Positions 7,482 to 15,442 of a DNA stretch of 64,000 nucleotides are shown here, piece by piece (position 1 is the stretch's first letter; the number at the start of each line of letters is the position of its first letter). The translations under genes were made by a program, and so were the position numbers. The notes under the pieces were generated by a model that was not told where the DNA came from, did not search any database, and worked only from the letters and a program-made list of their open reading frames with translations. The stretch lies in assembly GCF_022348185.1 (NCBI RefSeq), contig NZ_JAKRFD010000004.1, forward strand, positions 124,001-188,000, read 5' to 3'. Source of the stretch: Epibacterium sp. Ofav1-8. GTDB lineage: Bacteria; Pseudomonadota; Alphaproteobacteria; Rhodobacterales; Rhodobacteraceae.

Positions 7482-9899
7482 ATGAAAACCACCACTCGTG
7501 TGGCCGTGATCGGCGGCGGCGTCGTAGGCTGCTCCGTCCTCTATCACCTGACCAAGCTCGGCTGGTCCGACGTGATGCTGATTGAACGGTCCGAACTCAC
7601 CTCCGGGTCCACCTGGCACGCCGCCGGGGGATTCCACACCCTGAACGGCGACACCAATATGGCGGCGCTGCAAGGCTATACCATCAAGCTCTACAAGGAG
7701 CTGGAAGAGATCACCGGCATGTCCTGTGGCTTGCACCACGTCGGCGGCGTCACCCTTGCGGACAACAAGGAACGCTTTGACATGCTCAAGGCGGAGCGCG
7801 CCAAGCATCGCTTCATGGGGCTTGAGACAGAGATCGTAAGCCCCGAGGAAATTGCAAAAATCGCGCCCGTCACCAATACAGCGGGCATCATCGGCGGGCT
7901 CTATGATCCGTTGGACGGGCACCTTGATCCCTCTGGTACCACCCATGCCTATGCCAAGGCCGCGCGTATGGGCGGCGCCACCATCGAGACGCACTGCAAG
8001 GTGATCGAAACCAACCAGCGCCCCGACGGCAGCTGGGACGTGGTCACCGAAAAGGGCACGATCCACGCCGAGCATATCGTCAACGCGGGCGGCCTCTGGG
8101 CCCGTGAGGTTGGCGCCATGGCCGGCATCTACTTCCCGCTGCACCCGATGGAACACCAGTATATCGTCACCGACGAGGTGCCGATGATCGCCGAGATCAT
8201 CGACAGCGGCGGCGAGCACCCGCATGTGATGGACCCGGCCGGCGAAAGCTATCTGCGGCAAGAGGGGCGCGGCCTCTGTATCGGCTTTTACGAACAGCCC
8301 TGCCGCCCCTGGGCCGTCGACGGCACACCGTGGAACTTCGGCCACGAACTGTTGCCCGACGACTTTGACAAGATCGAAGACAGCATTGATTTTGCCTACA
8401 AACGCTTCCCGGCGCTGGCCGAGGCGGGGGTGAAATCGGTGATCCACGGCCCCTTCACCTTTGCCCCCGATGGCAACCCGCTGGTCGGCCCCGTGCCGGG
8501 CGTGCGCAACTACTGGTCCGCCTGCGCGGTCATGGCGGGTTTCAGCCAGGGCGGCGGCGTCGGGCTGATGCTGGCGCAATGGATGGTCGAGGGCGAATGC
8601 GAGCGTGACACCGCCGCGATGGACGTGGCCCGCTATGGCGACTGGATCACCCCGGGCTACACCCGGCCCAAAGTGATCGAGAACTATCAGAAACGCTTCT
8701 CCATCGCTTATCCAAACGAGGAGCTGCCCGCCGCGCGCCCCTTCCGCACCACGCCGATGTACGACATCTTTGACGGGCTGGGCGCGGTCTGGGGCCACTA
8801 CTACGGCATGGAGATCCCGAACTACTTTGCCGCCGAAGGAGAAGCGCGATACGAGACCCCGTCCTTCCGCCGCTCCAATGCCTTTGACGCCACCGCGCGC
8901 GAGGTGAAGACCGTGCGCGAAGCCGTTGGCATCAATGAAATTCACAACTTTGGCAAATACCGCATCAGAGGCGCGGGCGCGCGCGCCTGGCTCGACCGCA
9001 TCATGGCCGGACGCGTGCCGCAGCAGGGACGTCTCAGCCTGACCCCGATGCTGTCGCCCAAGGGACGCCTGATCGGGGATTTCACCATCTCCTGCCTGGC
9101 AGAAGATGACTTCCAGCTGACCGCCTCCTACGGCGCGCAGGCCTATCACATGCGCTGGTTCCTGCAGAATCTGGACGAGGGCGTCACCATCGACAACGTC
9201 TCCGATCAGGTCAACGGCTTCCAGATTGCGGGACCGCGCGCACGGGAGGTGCTGGCGGCTGTCACCCGCGATGCCACCGACCTGAAGTTCCTCGATGTGC
9301 GTCGGATGACGATCGGAATGGTGGACTGTGTGGTGCAGCGCGTCAGCTATACCGGCGATCTCGGCTATGAGATCTATTGCGACCTCGCCAGCCAACGCGC
9401 CCTGTGGTCAACGCTCTGGGCGGAGGGGCAAAGCCACGGAATGAAGCCCTTTGGCATGCGCGCGATGATGAGCCTGCGTCTGGACAAGTTCTTTGGCTCC
9501 TGGCTGTCGGAGTTCTCGCCCGATTACACGGCGGCAGAAACCGGGCTGGACCGCTTTATCTCCTTCAAGAAACCTGTTGATTTCATTGGCCGTTCTGCTG
9601 CCGAAGCTGAACGCGACACGGGACCGGAACGCAGCCTGTGCGCCTTTGAGGTGGATGCCGATGACGCCGATGTGGTCGCCTATGAGCCGATCTGGCTGGA
9701 TGGCGCAGTGGTCGGGTTCTGCACCTCCGGGGGCTACAGCCACCACGCGCAGAAATCCATCGCGCTGGGCTTTGTTCCCACGGATCGGGCGCAGGACGGA
9801 TTGGAGGTCGAGATCGAAATCCTCGGCAAGACACATGCGGCCCGGCTGATTACCACGCCGCTGTTTGATGCCGATGGCGCCCGCATGCGGGGCCTGTAG
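7482..9899 (+). CDS. FAD-dependent dehydrogenase fused to GcvT-type folate domain (dimethylglycine/sarcosine dehydrogenase-like)
   Basis: A cytoplasmic 805-residue flavoprotein of the DMGDH/SDH group, which oxidises N-methylated glycines and passes the one-carbon unit to tetrahydrofolate. The N-terminal half carries the Rossmann loop GGGVVGCSVLYHL (residues 10-22) and the STWHAAGG motif, in which the histidine is the usual covalent FAD site. The second half (from about residue 430) is the aminomethyltransferase (GcvT) fold with its C-terminal barrel. The start was placed at MKTTTRVAVIGGG because only this gives the family N-terminus, with GGGAGA upstream. The gene stands alone between palindromic elements. 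The exact substrate (dimethylglycine, sarcosine or other) cannot be decided. Confidence 0.88.
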   Translation: MKTTTRVAVIGGGVVGCSVLYHLTKLGWSDVMLIERSELTSGSTWHAAGGFHTLNGDTNMAALQGYTIKLYKELEEITGMSCGLHHVGGVTLADNKERFDMLKAERAKHRFMGLETEIVSPEEIAKIAPVTNTAGIIGGLYDPLDGHLDPSGTTHAYAKAARMGGATIETHCKVIETNQRPDGSWDVVTEKGTIHAEHIVNAGGLWAREVGAMAGIYFPLHPMEHQYIVTDEVPMIAEIIDSGGEHPHVMDPAGESYLRQEGRGLCIGFYEQPCRPWAVDGTPWNFGHELLPDDFDKIEDSIDFAYKRFPALAEAGVKSVIHGPFTFAPDGNPLVGPVPGVRNYWSACAVMAGFSQGGGVGLMLAQWMVEGECERDTAAMDVARYGDWITPGYTRPKVIENYQKRFSIAYPNEELPAARPFRTTPMYDIFDGLGAVWGHYYGMEIPNYFAAEGEARYETPSFRRSNAFDATAREVKTVREAVGINEIHNFGKYRIRGAGARAWLDRIMAGRVPQQGRLSLTPMLSPKGRLIGDFTISCLAEDDFQLTASYGAQAYHMRWFLQNLDEGVTIDNVSDQVNGFQIAGPRAREVLAAVTRDATDLKFLDVRRMTIGMVDCVVQRVSYTGDLGYEIYCDLASQRALWSTLWAEGQSHGMKPFGMRAMMSLRLDKFFGSWLSEFSPDYTAAETGLDRFISFKKPVDFIGRSAAEAERDTGPERSLCAFEVDADDADVVAYEPIWLDGAVVGFCTSGGYSHHAQKSIALGFVPTDRAQDGLEVEIEILGKTHAARLITTPLFDADGARMRGL

Positions 9900-9928
9900 C
9901 ACGGCGAACGGTCTGCGCTGTTGTCATT

Positions 9929-9963
9929 CGCGCGTCCCTTACGGGGCGCGCGTCGTTTTTTTT
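9929..9963 (+). terminator. Intrinsic terminator after DMGDH-like gene
   Basis: A 10-bp stem (CGCGCGTCCC with GGGGCGCGCG, one G-T pair) and a four-base loop are followed by TCG and a run of eight T. This is a textbook terminator for the gene ending at 9899. Confidence 0.85.
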
Positions 9964-10094
9964 GGCCACCGCGCTGCGCGCGCAGACGGGCGTTGCCAGC
10001 CCAAACCGGCCATGACCTCTTGGCAGCGCGTGCTATCCTGACCAGAATGACGCCAAGAAATCACCGTTGTGAAACAGGATATCGGGGCACGCCC

Positions 10095-10712
10095 ATGCAT
10101 GATCACATCGCGGTATTGCTGCTGGCCGCCGGGGCCGCGACCCGCATGCGAGGACGGGACAAGCTGCTGGAGGAGGTCGCCGGACAGCCGCTGCTTGCCC
10201 GGATGATCGCAAGAGCACAGGCGACCGGATACGAGGTTCTGGTCACCCTGCCCGACCTCGCCCATCCACGGGCGTTGCTGGCAAAGGACACCCATCGCGT
10301 GCCGGTTCCGGACGCCGCCGAGGGCATGGCTGCCTCCATCCGTGCCGGGGTGCGGGCGCTGCCGGGGCACATCACCGGCGTGATGATCCTGCCAGCCGAT
10401 ATGCCTGAACTGACCACCGCCGACCTGCGCAACATGGGCGAGGCGTTTGAGGCATCGGGATCTGACCCGGAGGGCGCCATCTGCCGTGCCACCGGTCAAG
10501 ATCAGGCCGGACACACAGTGCCCGGTCATCCGGTCCTGTTCCCGCGCCGCTGTTTCGACGCGCTGAAGCAGCTCAGCGGAGACGCCGGCGCCCGGCACGT
10601 TCTGAACGGGGAACAGCTGCGCTCTGTCGCGCTTCCGGCAGCGCATGCGCTCACCGATCTGGATACCCCCGAAGCCTGGGACGCGTGGCGGCAGCAGCAC
10701 GACCGGCGCTGA
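10095..10712 (+). CDS. MobA/MocA-like nucleotidyltransferase
   Basis: A 205-residue NTP-transferase-fold protein. The opening IAVLLLAAGAATRMRGRDKL fits the LxAGxxxRMG...K signature of molybdopterin guanylyl- and cytidylyltransferases (MobA/MocA); LPADMPELTTADL supplies the Asp-containing metal motif, and GHPVLFPRRCFDAL is the usual later block. MocA-type enzymes make MCD for xanthine-dehydrogenase-family enzymes, but no molybdoenzyme lies nearby, so the acceptor is unknown. The start at MHDHIAVLLL gives the normal family N-terminus. It is convergent with the Hint-domain gene, with 18 bases between the stops. Confidence 0.83.
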   Translation: MHDHIAVLLLAAGAATRMRGRDKLLEEVAGQPLLARMIARAQATGYEVLVTLPDLAHPRALLAKDTHRVPVPDAAEGMAASIRAGVRALPGHITGVMILPADMPELTTADLRNMGEAFEASGSDPEGAICRATGQDQAGHTVPGHPVLFPRRCFDALKQLSGDAGARHVLNGEQLRSVALPAAHALTDLDTPEAWDAWRQQHDRR

Positions 10713-10730
10713 CGACCGGGAGGCTGTGCC

Positions 10731-11390
10731 TCAGTGCAGGATCATCTTTGCTTCGCGTTTTCTCAGCACCCGTCTGGCCGAGGGAAAGACCTCTTCCGGT
10801 TCCGCGTTCCGCAGCTCCGGGAACAGCTCCAGGATCTCCGTGCGTTGCGCATTGTCGAGCCCCCGCAACGACTGGTCCCCCGGCTGAAAGCTCTCGGTCC
10901 AGGCACCGTCGGAGAGCACCACCTCATGCTCGGCAAACATGAAGTGGATATAGGTCACCGCCGTGGTCTCGATCGCATCGATGCCGATCAGACCGGTGAG
11001 GTGTTTGGCGGCCACCAGAACCTCGCGATCTTCGAAATAGAGCGCGGTCTTGTCATTGGCGACCAGCACCCGGTGGTTCGGGCTGACCATCATGTCGCGT
11101 TCCGGCAGACCGTTGCCAAGCGCCCCCTGCCGGATCAGGATCGGCTGTAGATAGGACGCATGTGCAAGATCCTCCTTGCCCATCGCGTTGCGCCCGACCC
11201 AGCGGATCGCCTGGATGCCATTGTCGCGGGTGATGACACGGTCTCCGGCCCGAAGATTTTCAACCGGGCGCTCTCCATTCGGGGTCGCAATCAAGGTTCC
11301 GGGCGTAAAACACGGGGTGACCCGTTTGCAGGATCGTGCCGGCGCGGCCTCGGTCGGTGATGTGGCGGATGTCTCGTCTTTGCGGCCCAT
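10731..11390 (-). CDS. Hint-domain protein (Hint_2 type)
   Basis: A 219-residue protein whose core (residues about 28-190) is a hedgehog/intein (Hint) fold: CFTPGTLIATPNGERPVENL opens the domain, followed by RAGDRVITRDNG, IRWVGR, a VSPNHRVLV histidine block and TYIHFMFAEHEVV. In Rhodobacteraceae such domains often end larger exported proteins; here it is nearly free-standing with a short charged N-terminus and no signal peptide. The start MGRKDET has a clear AGGAG site; an upstream extension lacks one. Autoprocessing is inference: the nucleophile-position cysteine is present, but there is hardly anything upstream to splice or cleave. A second member is at 33971. Confidence 0.8.
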   Translation of the reverse strand: MGRKDETSATSPTEAAPARSCKRVTPCFTPGTLIATPNGERPVENLRAGDRVITRDNGIQAIRWVGRNAMGKEDLAHASYLQPILIRQGALGNGLPERDMMVSPNHRVLVANDKTALYFEDREVLVAAKHLTGLIGIDAIETTAVTYIHFMFAEHEVVLSDGAWTESFQPGDQSLRGLDNAQRTEILELFPELRNAEPEEVFPSARRVLRKREAKMILH

Positions 11391-11958
11391 TTTGTGCTCT
11401 CCTTCGCTCTTGCCCCCCCCAGGAGCTTTGGTCGTTCCGCAACAGGCCGCGACCTGTCCTGACAGCAACCTCTTGGTGGACCTCAGGAATACCGGAGCCC
11501 CGCACAGGACCATAGGCTAAAACACAGTTAAAACTTTCGACATTGGGGCTGAACGCCAGCGCCCGGCCTGAGCGCCTGACCGCAGGCGACAGGATTGTTT
11601 CCCGATTGCCGCAGAGGCAGGCTGAACATTCGGCGCAGGAATGGCACGCATTTGGCTAAAATTTGCCACAATCTGTTCCGGCTTCAGATGAGGCCCGGGC
11701 CATTGTTTCCGGTTTCGAAACCGCAAGGCTTCACGATGTTTTGGCGATAGCCTGCGCCATGAGCCGTCCCGACACGTCCGATCAACGCGGGTTGTCCGAA
11801 CAAACGCGACCTACGCGCCGGATTGTTTCCCGACCGGGCCGCGCAACCCCAGTCTGAGCCCAGAATGACGCAGAGGCGATTCGATTCGCTGCTCGGGCAC
11901 AGAGGCGCATCCGGGCGCGCTCCCCCTCTGCCATATTCCAGCTGTCGCGGCGTGAGCC
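11391..11958. other. Long intergenic region with three GGAAACAAT repeats
   Basis: 568 bases between the enoyl-CoA hydratase stop and the Hint gene start, both minus strand. I find no convincing gene. The plus-strand nonamer ATTGTTTCC occurs at 11594-11602, 11702-11710 and 11822-11830, two of the copies within GATTGTTTCCCGA. In the direction of the Hint gene this reads GGAAACAAT, and it may be a regulator site array. Confidence 0.5.
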
Positions 11959-12771
11959 CTATTCTCCGGTCCAGTCCGGCATGTCGGATTTCGACAGAAA
12001 GGCCCCGATACCGGCCTCCGCATCTCGTGCCATCATGTTTTCGGCCATGACGCGACCGGCGTAGGCATAGGCCGCGTCCAGCGACATTTCGGCCTGGGCG
12101 TAAAAGGCCCGCTTGCCGATCTTTACCGCAGCTGGCGATTTCTCCGCGATCCGGCGCGCCATGTCGGCAGCAGCCTGCGACAGCTGGTCGAGGGGCACCA
12201 CACGGTTTATCAGGCCCATCTCGGCGGCCCGCGCCGCGGGAATAAAATCGCCGAGGAGCAGCATTTCCATCGCATGTTTGGCCGCCACATTGCGCGAGAG
12301 CGCCACCATGGGCGTCGAACAGAACAGGCCGATATTGACACCGGACGTGGCAAAGCGCGCCTCCTCCGACGCAACCGCCAGATCGCAGCTTGCCACCAGT
12401 TGGCAGCCCGCAGCCGTGGCGATCCCCGACACCTCGGCGATGACCGGCTGGGGCAGCTCCACCAGCGTCTGCATCATGCGCGAACAGGTGGCAAAGAGAT
12501 CCTGAAAATACTGAAATCCCCCGTCCGTGGCCTCGCGCGCCGCGGTCATTTCCTTGAGGTTGTGGCCGGCACAAAAGTGATCTCCGGCGCCGCGCAGGAT
12601 CACCACCCGGACCGAGCGGTCCTGCGCAATCCCGTCCAGCTCCGCTTGCAGGGCACAAAGCATGGCCTCGGACAGCGCATTGATTCTGCGCGGCCGGTTC
12701 AGCGTCAGCGTGGTGACGCCGGCCTGATCCTGCCGTGTGACCAACGGGTCGATTGATTGATCCTCTGCCAT
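11959..12771 (-). CDS. Enoyl-CoA hydratase/isomerase family protein
   Basis: A 270-residue crotonase-fold enzyme acting on a CoA thioester. Visible features are the LNRPRRINALS segment, the oxyanion-hole block GAGDHFCAGHNLKEM (about residues 63-77) and the second oxyanion block around SGIATAAGCQLVASCDL. It resembles the ECHDC3-like group annotated as enoyl-CoA hydratase. The start MAEDQSIDPL is chosen because the upstream extension is non-homologous in character. It is followed by an inositol-monophosphatase gene upstream on the same strand, 67 bases away. Substrate not predictable. Confidence 0.88.
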   Translation of the reverse strand: MAEDQSIDPLVTRQDQAGVTTLTLNRPRRINALSEAMLCALQAELDGIAQDRSVRVVILRGAGDHFCAGHNLKEMTAAREATDGGFQYFQDLFATCSRMMQTLVELPQPVIAEVSGIATAAGCQLVASCDLAVASEEARFATSGVNIGLFCSTPMVALSRNVAAKHAMEMLLLGDFIPAARAAEMGLINRVVPLDQLSQAAADMARRIAEKSPAAVKIGKRAFYAQAEMSLDAAYAYAGRVMAENMMARDAEAGIGAFLSKSDMPDWTGE

Positions 12772-12838
12772 GCGCCGCCTCCCGGTTTTCAGAGAGAGCC
12801 TAGTGCAGCCCCCGGCATGCGCCAAGGGGAAGGATGGA

Positions 12839-13666
12839 TCATCCCAGATCAAACGCTGCGCAAACCTCATCCCGCATGCGCGGCCCGGTCGCAACGGTCA
12901 ACCGCCCCTCCGAGATCACCGGCGCATAGTCGCGCCCGTCCACAAGCTGCGCGTAACCGCCAGCCTCCTGCACCGCCAGCACACCTGCGGCGTGATCCCA
13001 GCAATGAAGCCCCTCGGTCTGGATGAAGTCCGCGTTGCCCTGCGCCATCATCCGGTATTCATGACACGAACAGCACAGCGCATTGACCCGGCGCGCGGCG
13101 ATCATGCCCTGAACCAGTCGGGGCTGCTCGGCTGCCGGGAACAGGTAATGTGGCAAGAACCCGGTCGCCTCCGCAAAGGAACGCTCCGCTGCGACCTGCA
13201 ACCGCTCCGGCGCCCGATCCGGTGCTGCAAACCAGCAGCCGCCCCCGAGGCTTGCCTGCACCCAATCGTCCATGACCGGATCATAGAGCAGACCAAACAC
13301 CGTCCGCCCCCGGACGACAACCGCGAGGATCACGCCAAAGGTCGCAAGCCCATTGGCAAAGTTCCAGGTGCCGTCGATCGGGTCCAGGATCACCGCAACC
13401 TCCGCCTGCGGCAGCCGGGCCAGCGTGGCCGGATCGGCGCTGACCGCTTCCTCACCGATCACCACGGCGCCCGGCAGGATGTCCGCCACGCGCCGCGTCA
13501 TGTGCCGTTCAGCTGCCACATCCGCCTCGGTGACCAGGTCGATGGTGGAGGATTTCTCTGTAATTGCTGCGGCGGAGAGATTGCGGAAACGGGGCATGAT
13601 CTCTGCCTGCGCGGCCGCACGAACCATGGCAATCAACGCGCCCTCGGTGTTCTGATCCAGCCGCAT
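12839..13666 (-). CDS. Inositol monophosphatase family protein
   Basis: A 275-residue Mg2+-dependent sugar/inositol phosphatase. Metal-binding motifs are present: GEEAVSA (Glu), [12 protein letters not shown] (the DPxDGT motif, about residues 95-106) and [11 protein letters not shown] (the WDxAAG motif). The ATG at 13666 is used; a GTG one codon upstream is equally close to an AGGAG site. Relatives dephosphorylate inositol-1-phosphate, 3'-phosphoadenosine-5'-phosphate or histidinol phosphate, and the sequence does not separate these. It probably shares a transcript with the downstream enoyl-CoA hydratase. Confidence 0.88.
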   Translation of the reverse strand: MRLDQNTEGALIAMVRAAAQAEIMPRFRNLSAAAITEKSSTIDLVTEADVAAERHMTRRVADILPGAVVIGEEAVSADPATLARLPQAEVAVILDPIDGTWNFANGLATFGVILAVVVRGRTVFGLLYDPVMDDWVQASLGGGCWFAAPDRAPERLQVAAERSFAEATGFLPHYLFPAAEQPRLVQGMIAARRVNALCCSCHEYRMMAQGNADFIQTEGLHCWDHAAGVLAVQEAGGYAQLVDGRDYAPVISEGRLTVATGPRMRDEVCAAFDLG

Positions 13667-13865
13667 CACCCGTTTCTCCTCTGCCAGCAGTCACGTGCCC
13701 TCCTACCCCGTTGCCGAACGAAACTCACGCGCAAGCGGCGCGTCGCTCCATGAAATTTTCACGACAGCAGATCGGAGGATGGCGCGTTTGACCTTTCGCC
13801 GTGCTCTCTGCGGTCCTAACACTGGGGCGAAACCGCATTGGTGCAACGGCACGAGGAGAGACCCG

Positions 13866-14960
13866 ATGAAAGTCAACGGCACGCACTACCGCTCGCTCTG
13901 GTGGGATGCGCAGAAAGGGGCGCTGCAGATCATCGATCAACGCTGGCTGCCCCATGACTTCCGTATTCAGCAGCTGGACACGCTGGCGGATTATGCCACT
14001 GCGATCACCGACATGCATGTTCGTGGGGCGCCGCTCATCGGGGCGACGGCGGCCTATGGCATGGCGCTGGCAATGGCGCAGGACAGTTCCGACGCCGCCC
14101 TCGCCCGCGCCTGGGAGCTGTTGCATGCCACCCGCCCCACCGCCATCAATCTCCGCTGGGCGCTCGATCGCTGCCGCGCGGCGCTCGTGCCGCTGGAGCC
14201 GGGCGCGCGGGCCGACGCCGCGCTCCGCCTCGCCCATGAGATCGCGGACGAGGATGTGGAGATCAACCGGCGCATCGGCGAACATGGCCTTGCCCTGATC
14301 CGGGAGATCGCCGCGCAAAAGGCCGATGGCGCGCCGGTGCAGATCCTGACCCATTGCAACGCTGGCTGGATCGCCACCGTGGACTGGGGCACTGCCACCA
14401 GCCCGATGTATCAGGCCCATGACGCGGGCCTGCCGCTGCATGTCTGGGTGGACGAGACCCGGCCGCGCAACCAGGGCGCGCTGACCGCCTGGGAGCTGGG
14501 CAGCCACGGCATCTCGCACAGCTACATCACCGACAATGCCGGCGGGCATCTGATGCAGCATGGTCAGGTCGATCTGGTCATCACCGGCACCGACCGCACC
14601 ACCCGCCAGGGCGATGTCTGCAACAAGATCGGCACTTATCTGAAGGCGCTGGCGGCCAAGGACAATGGCGTGCCCTTCTATGTCGCCCTGCCCTCGCCCA
14701 CCATCGACTGGACCGTCACCGATGGCATCGGTGACATTCCGATCGAGGAACGTCCCGGCCAGGAGGTGACCCATGTCCAGGGCAGCGACACCAGCGGGCG
14801 GATCAGTCCGGTTCGGGTGACGCCAGAAGGCACCCCCGCAGGCAACCCCGCCTTTGATGTAACGCCGCACCGGCTTGTGACCGGCCTCATCACCGAACGC
14901 GGCATCTGCGAGGCCAGCGCCGAGGGTCTGGCGGGCTTGTTCCCGGATCTGGCGGGCTGA
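13866..14960 (+). CDS. mtnA: S-methyl-5-thioribose-1-phosphate isomerase
   Basis: Isomerises methylthioribose-1-phosphate to methylthioribulose-1-phosphate in the methionine salvage pathway. The 364-residue protein has the MtnA/eIF2B-like fold: [18 protein letters not shown] early, a THCNAGW block carrying the active-site cysteine, and the [19 protein letters not shown] region with the catalytic aspartate, then [10 protein letters not shown]. The start [10 protein letters not shown] follows a GGAGAG site. Other salvage genes are not adjacent, so the pathway is completed elsewhere or feeds an alternative route. No sign of truncation. Confidence 0.93.
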   Translation: MKVNGTHYRSLWWDAQKGALQIIDQRWLPHDFRIQQLDTLADYATAITDMHVRGAPLIGATAAYGMALAMAQDSSDAALARAWELLHATRPTAINLRWALDRCRAALVPLEPGARADAALRLAHEIADEDVEINRRIGEHGLALIREIAAQKADGAPVQILTHCNAGWIATVDWGTATSPMYQAHDAGLPLHVWVDETRPRNQGALTAWELGSHGISHSYITDNAGGHLMQHGQVDLVITGTDRTTRQGDVCNKIGTYLKALAAKDNGVPFYVALPSPTIDWTVTDGIGDIPIEERPGQEVTHVQGSDTSGRISPVRVTPEGTPAGNPAFDVTPHRLVTGLITERGICEASAEGLAGLFPDLAG

Positions 14961-15093
14961 GCCAACGGTCAAAACCAAACAGGAGACAGGGCGCTGCGTG
15001 CGCCCGTTTTCATGTCGATCAACGATGTGACAAGAAAGGGACGATTCGCTCAATCGAGCCGGATCTTGTGCCAAAAACCAATCGTGGGGGTTA

Positions 15094-15183
15094 TGGCGGA
15101 GAGACAGGGATTCGAACCCTGGAGACGGTTTCCCGCCTACACACTTTCCAGGCGTGCGCCTTCGACCACTCGGCCACCTCTCC
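15094..15183 (-). tRNA. tRNA-Ser (anticodon GGA)
   Basis: Reading on the minus strand: acceptor GGAGAGG, D-arm GGCCGAGTGG, anticodon arm with loop carrying GGA, a long variable arm (GTAGGCGGGAAACCGTC region), T-arm GGTTCGAATCC and encoded CCA. The long variable arm and anticodon identify serine, reading UCC/UCU codons. Length is 90 with CCA. Confidence 0.95.
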
Positions 15184-15192
15184 GTGGGGCGC

Positions 15193-15222
15193 ATATCTGA
15201 TGTATTTCGGGAGGGATTGCAA
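15193..15222 (-). promoter_or_regulatory. Likely sigma-70 promoter of tRNA-Ser
   Basis: On the minus strand, TTGCAA (15222-15217) and AGATAT (15198-15193) are 18 bases apart and the latter ends about 9 bases before the tRNA 5' end. The match is partial but the placement fits. Confidence 0.35.
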
Positions 15223-15442
15223 TAGGCTTTGCGAGAAAAAGATCAGTTTTTTTCGCGACCTCCCATTTCGGCCTAACCACCTGTGAATATGGTATGAATC
15301 GCCCCTTCAAAACGGGGCATGTGAAACCGGTGTGGCGGTCTTCTGCCCGCCCGCATGGCCGCCGGGAGCCCCGGACGACAAACGCCGCCACGAAGGTCGC
15401 GGCGGCGTCATAGGTGCAAGGGCACGGGGGCCTGTGATCGCC

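Noticed and set aside
7422-9395. A 657-residue minus-strand frame opposite the DMGDH-like gene
   Set aside because: Shadow of the plus-strand flavoprotein; no family features, and the plus frame has all domain motifs.
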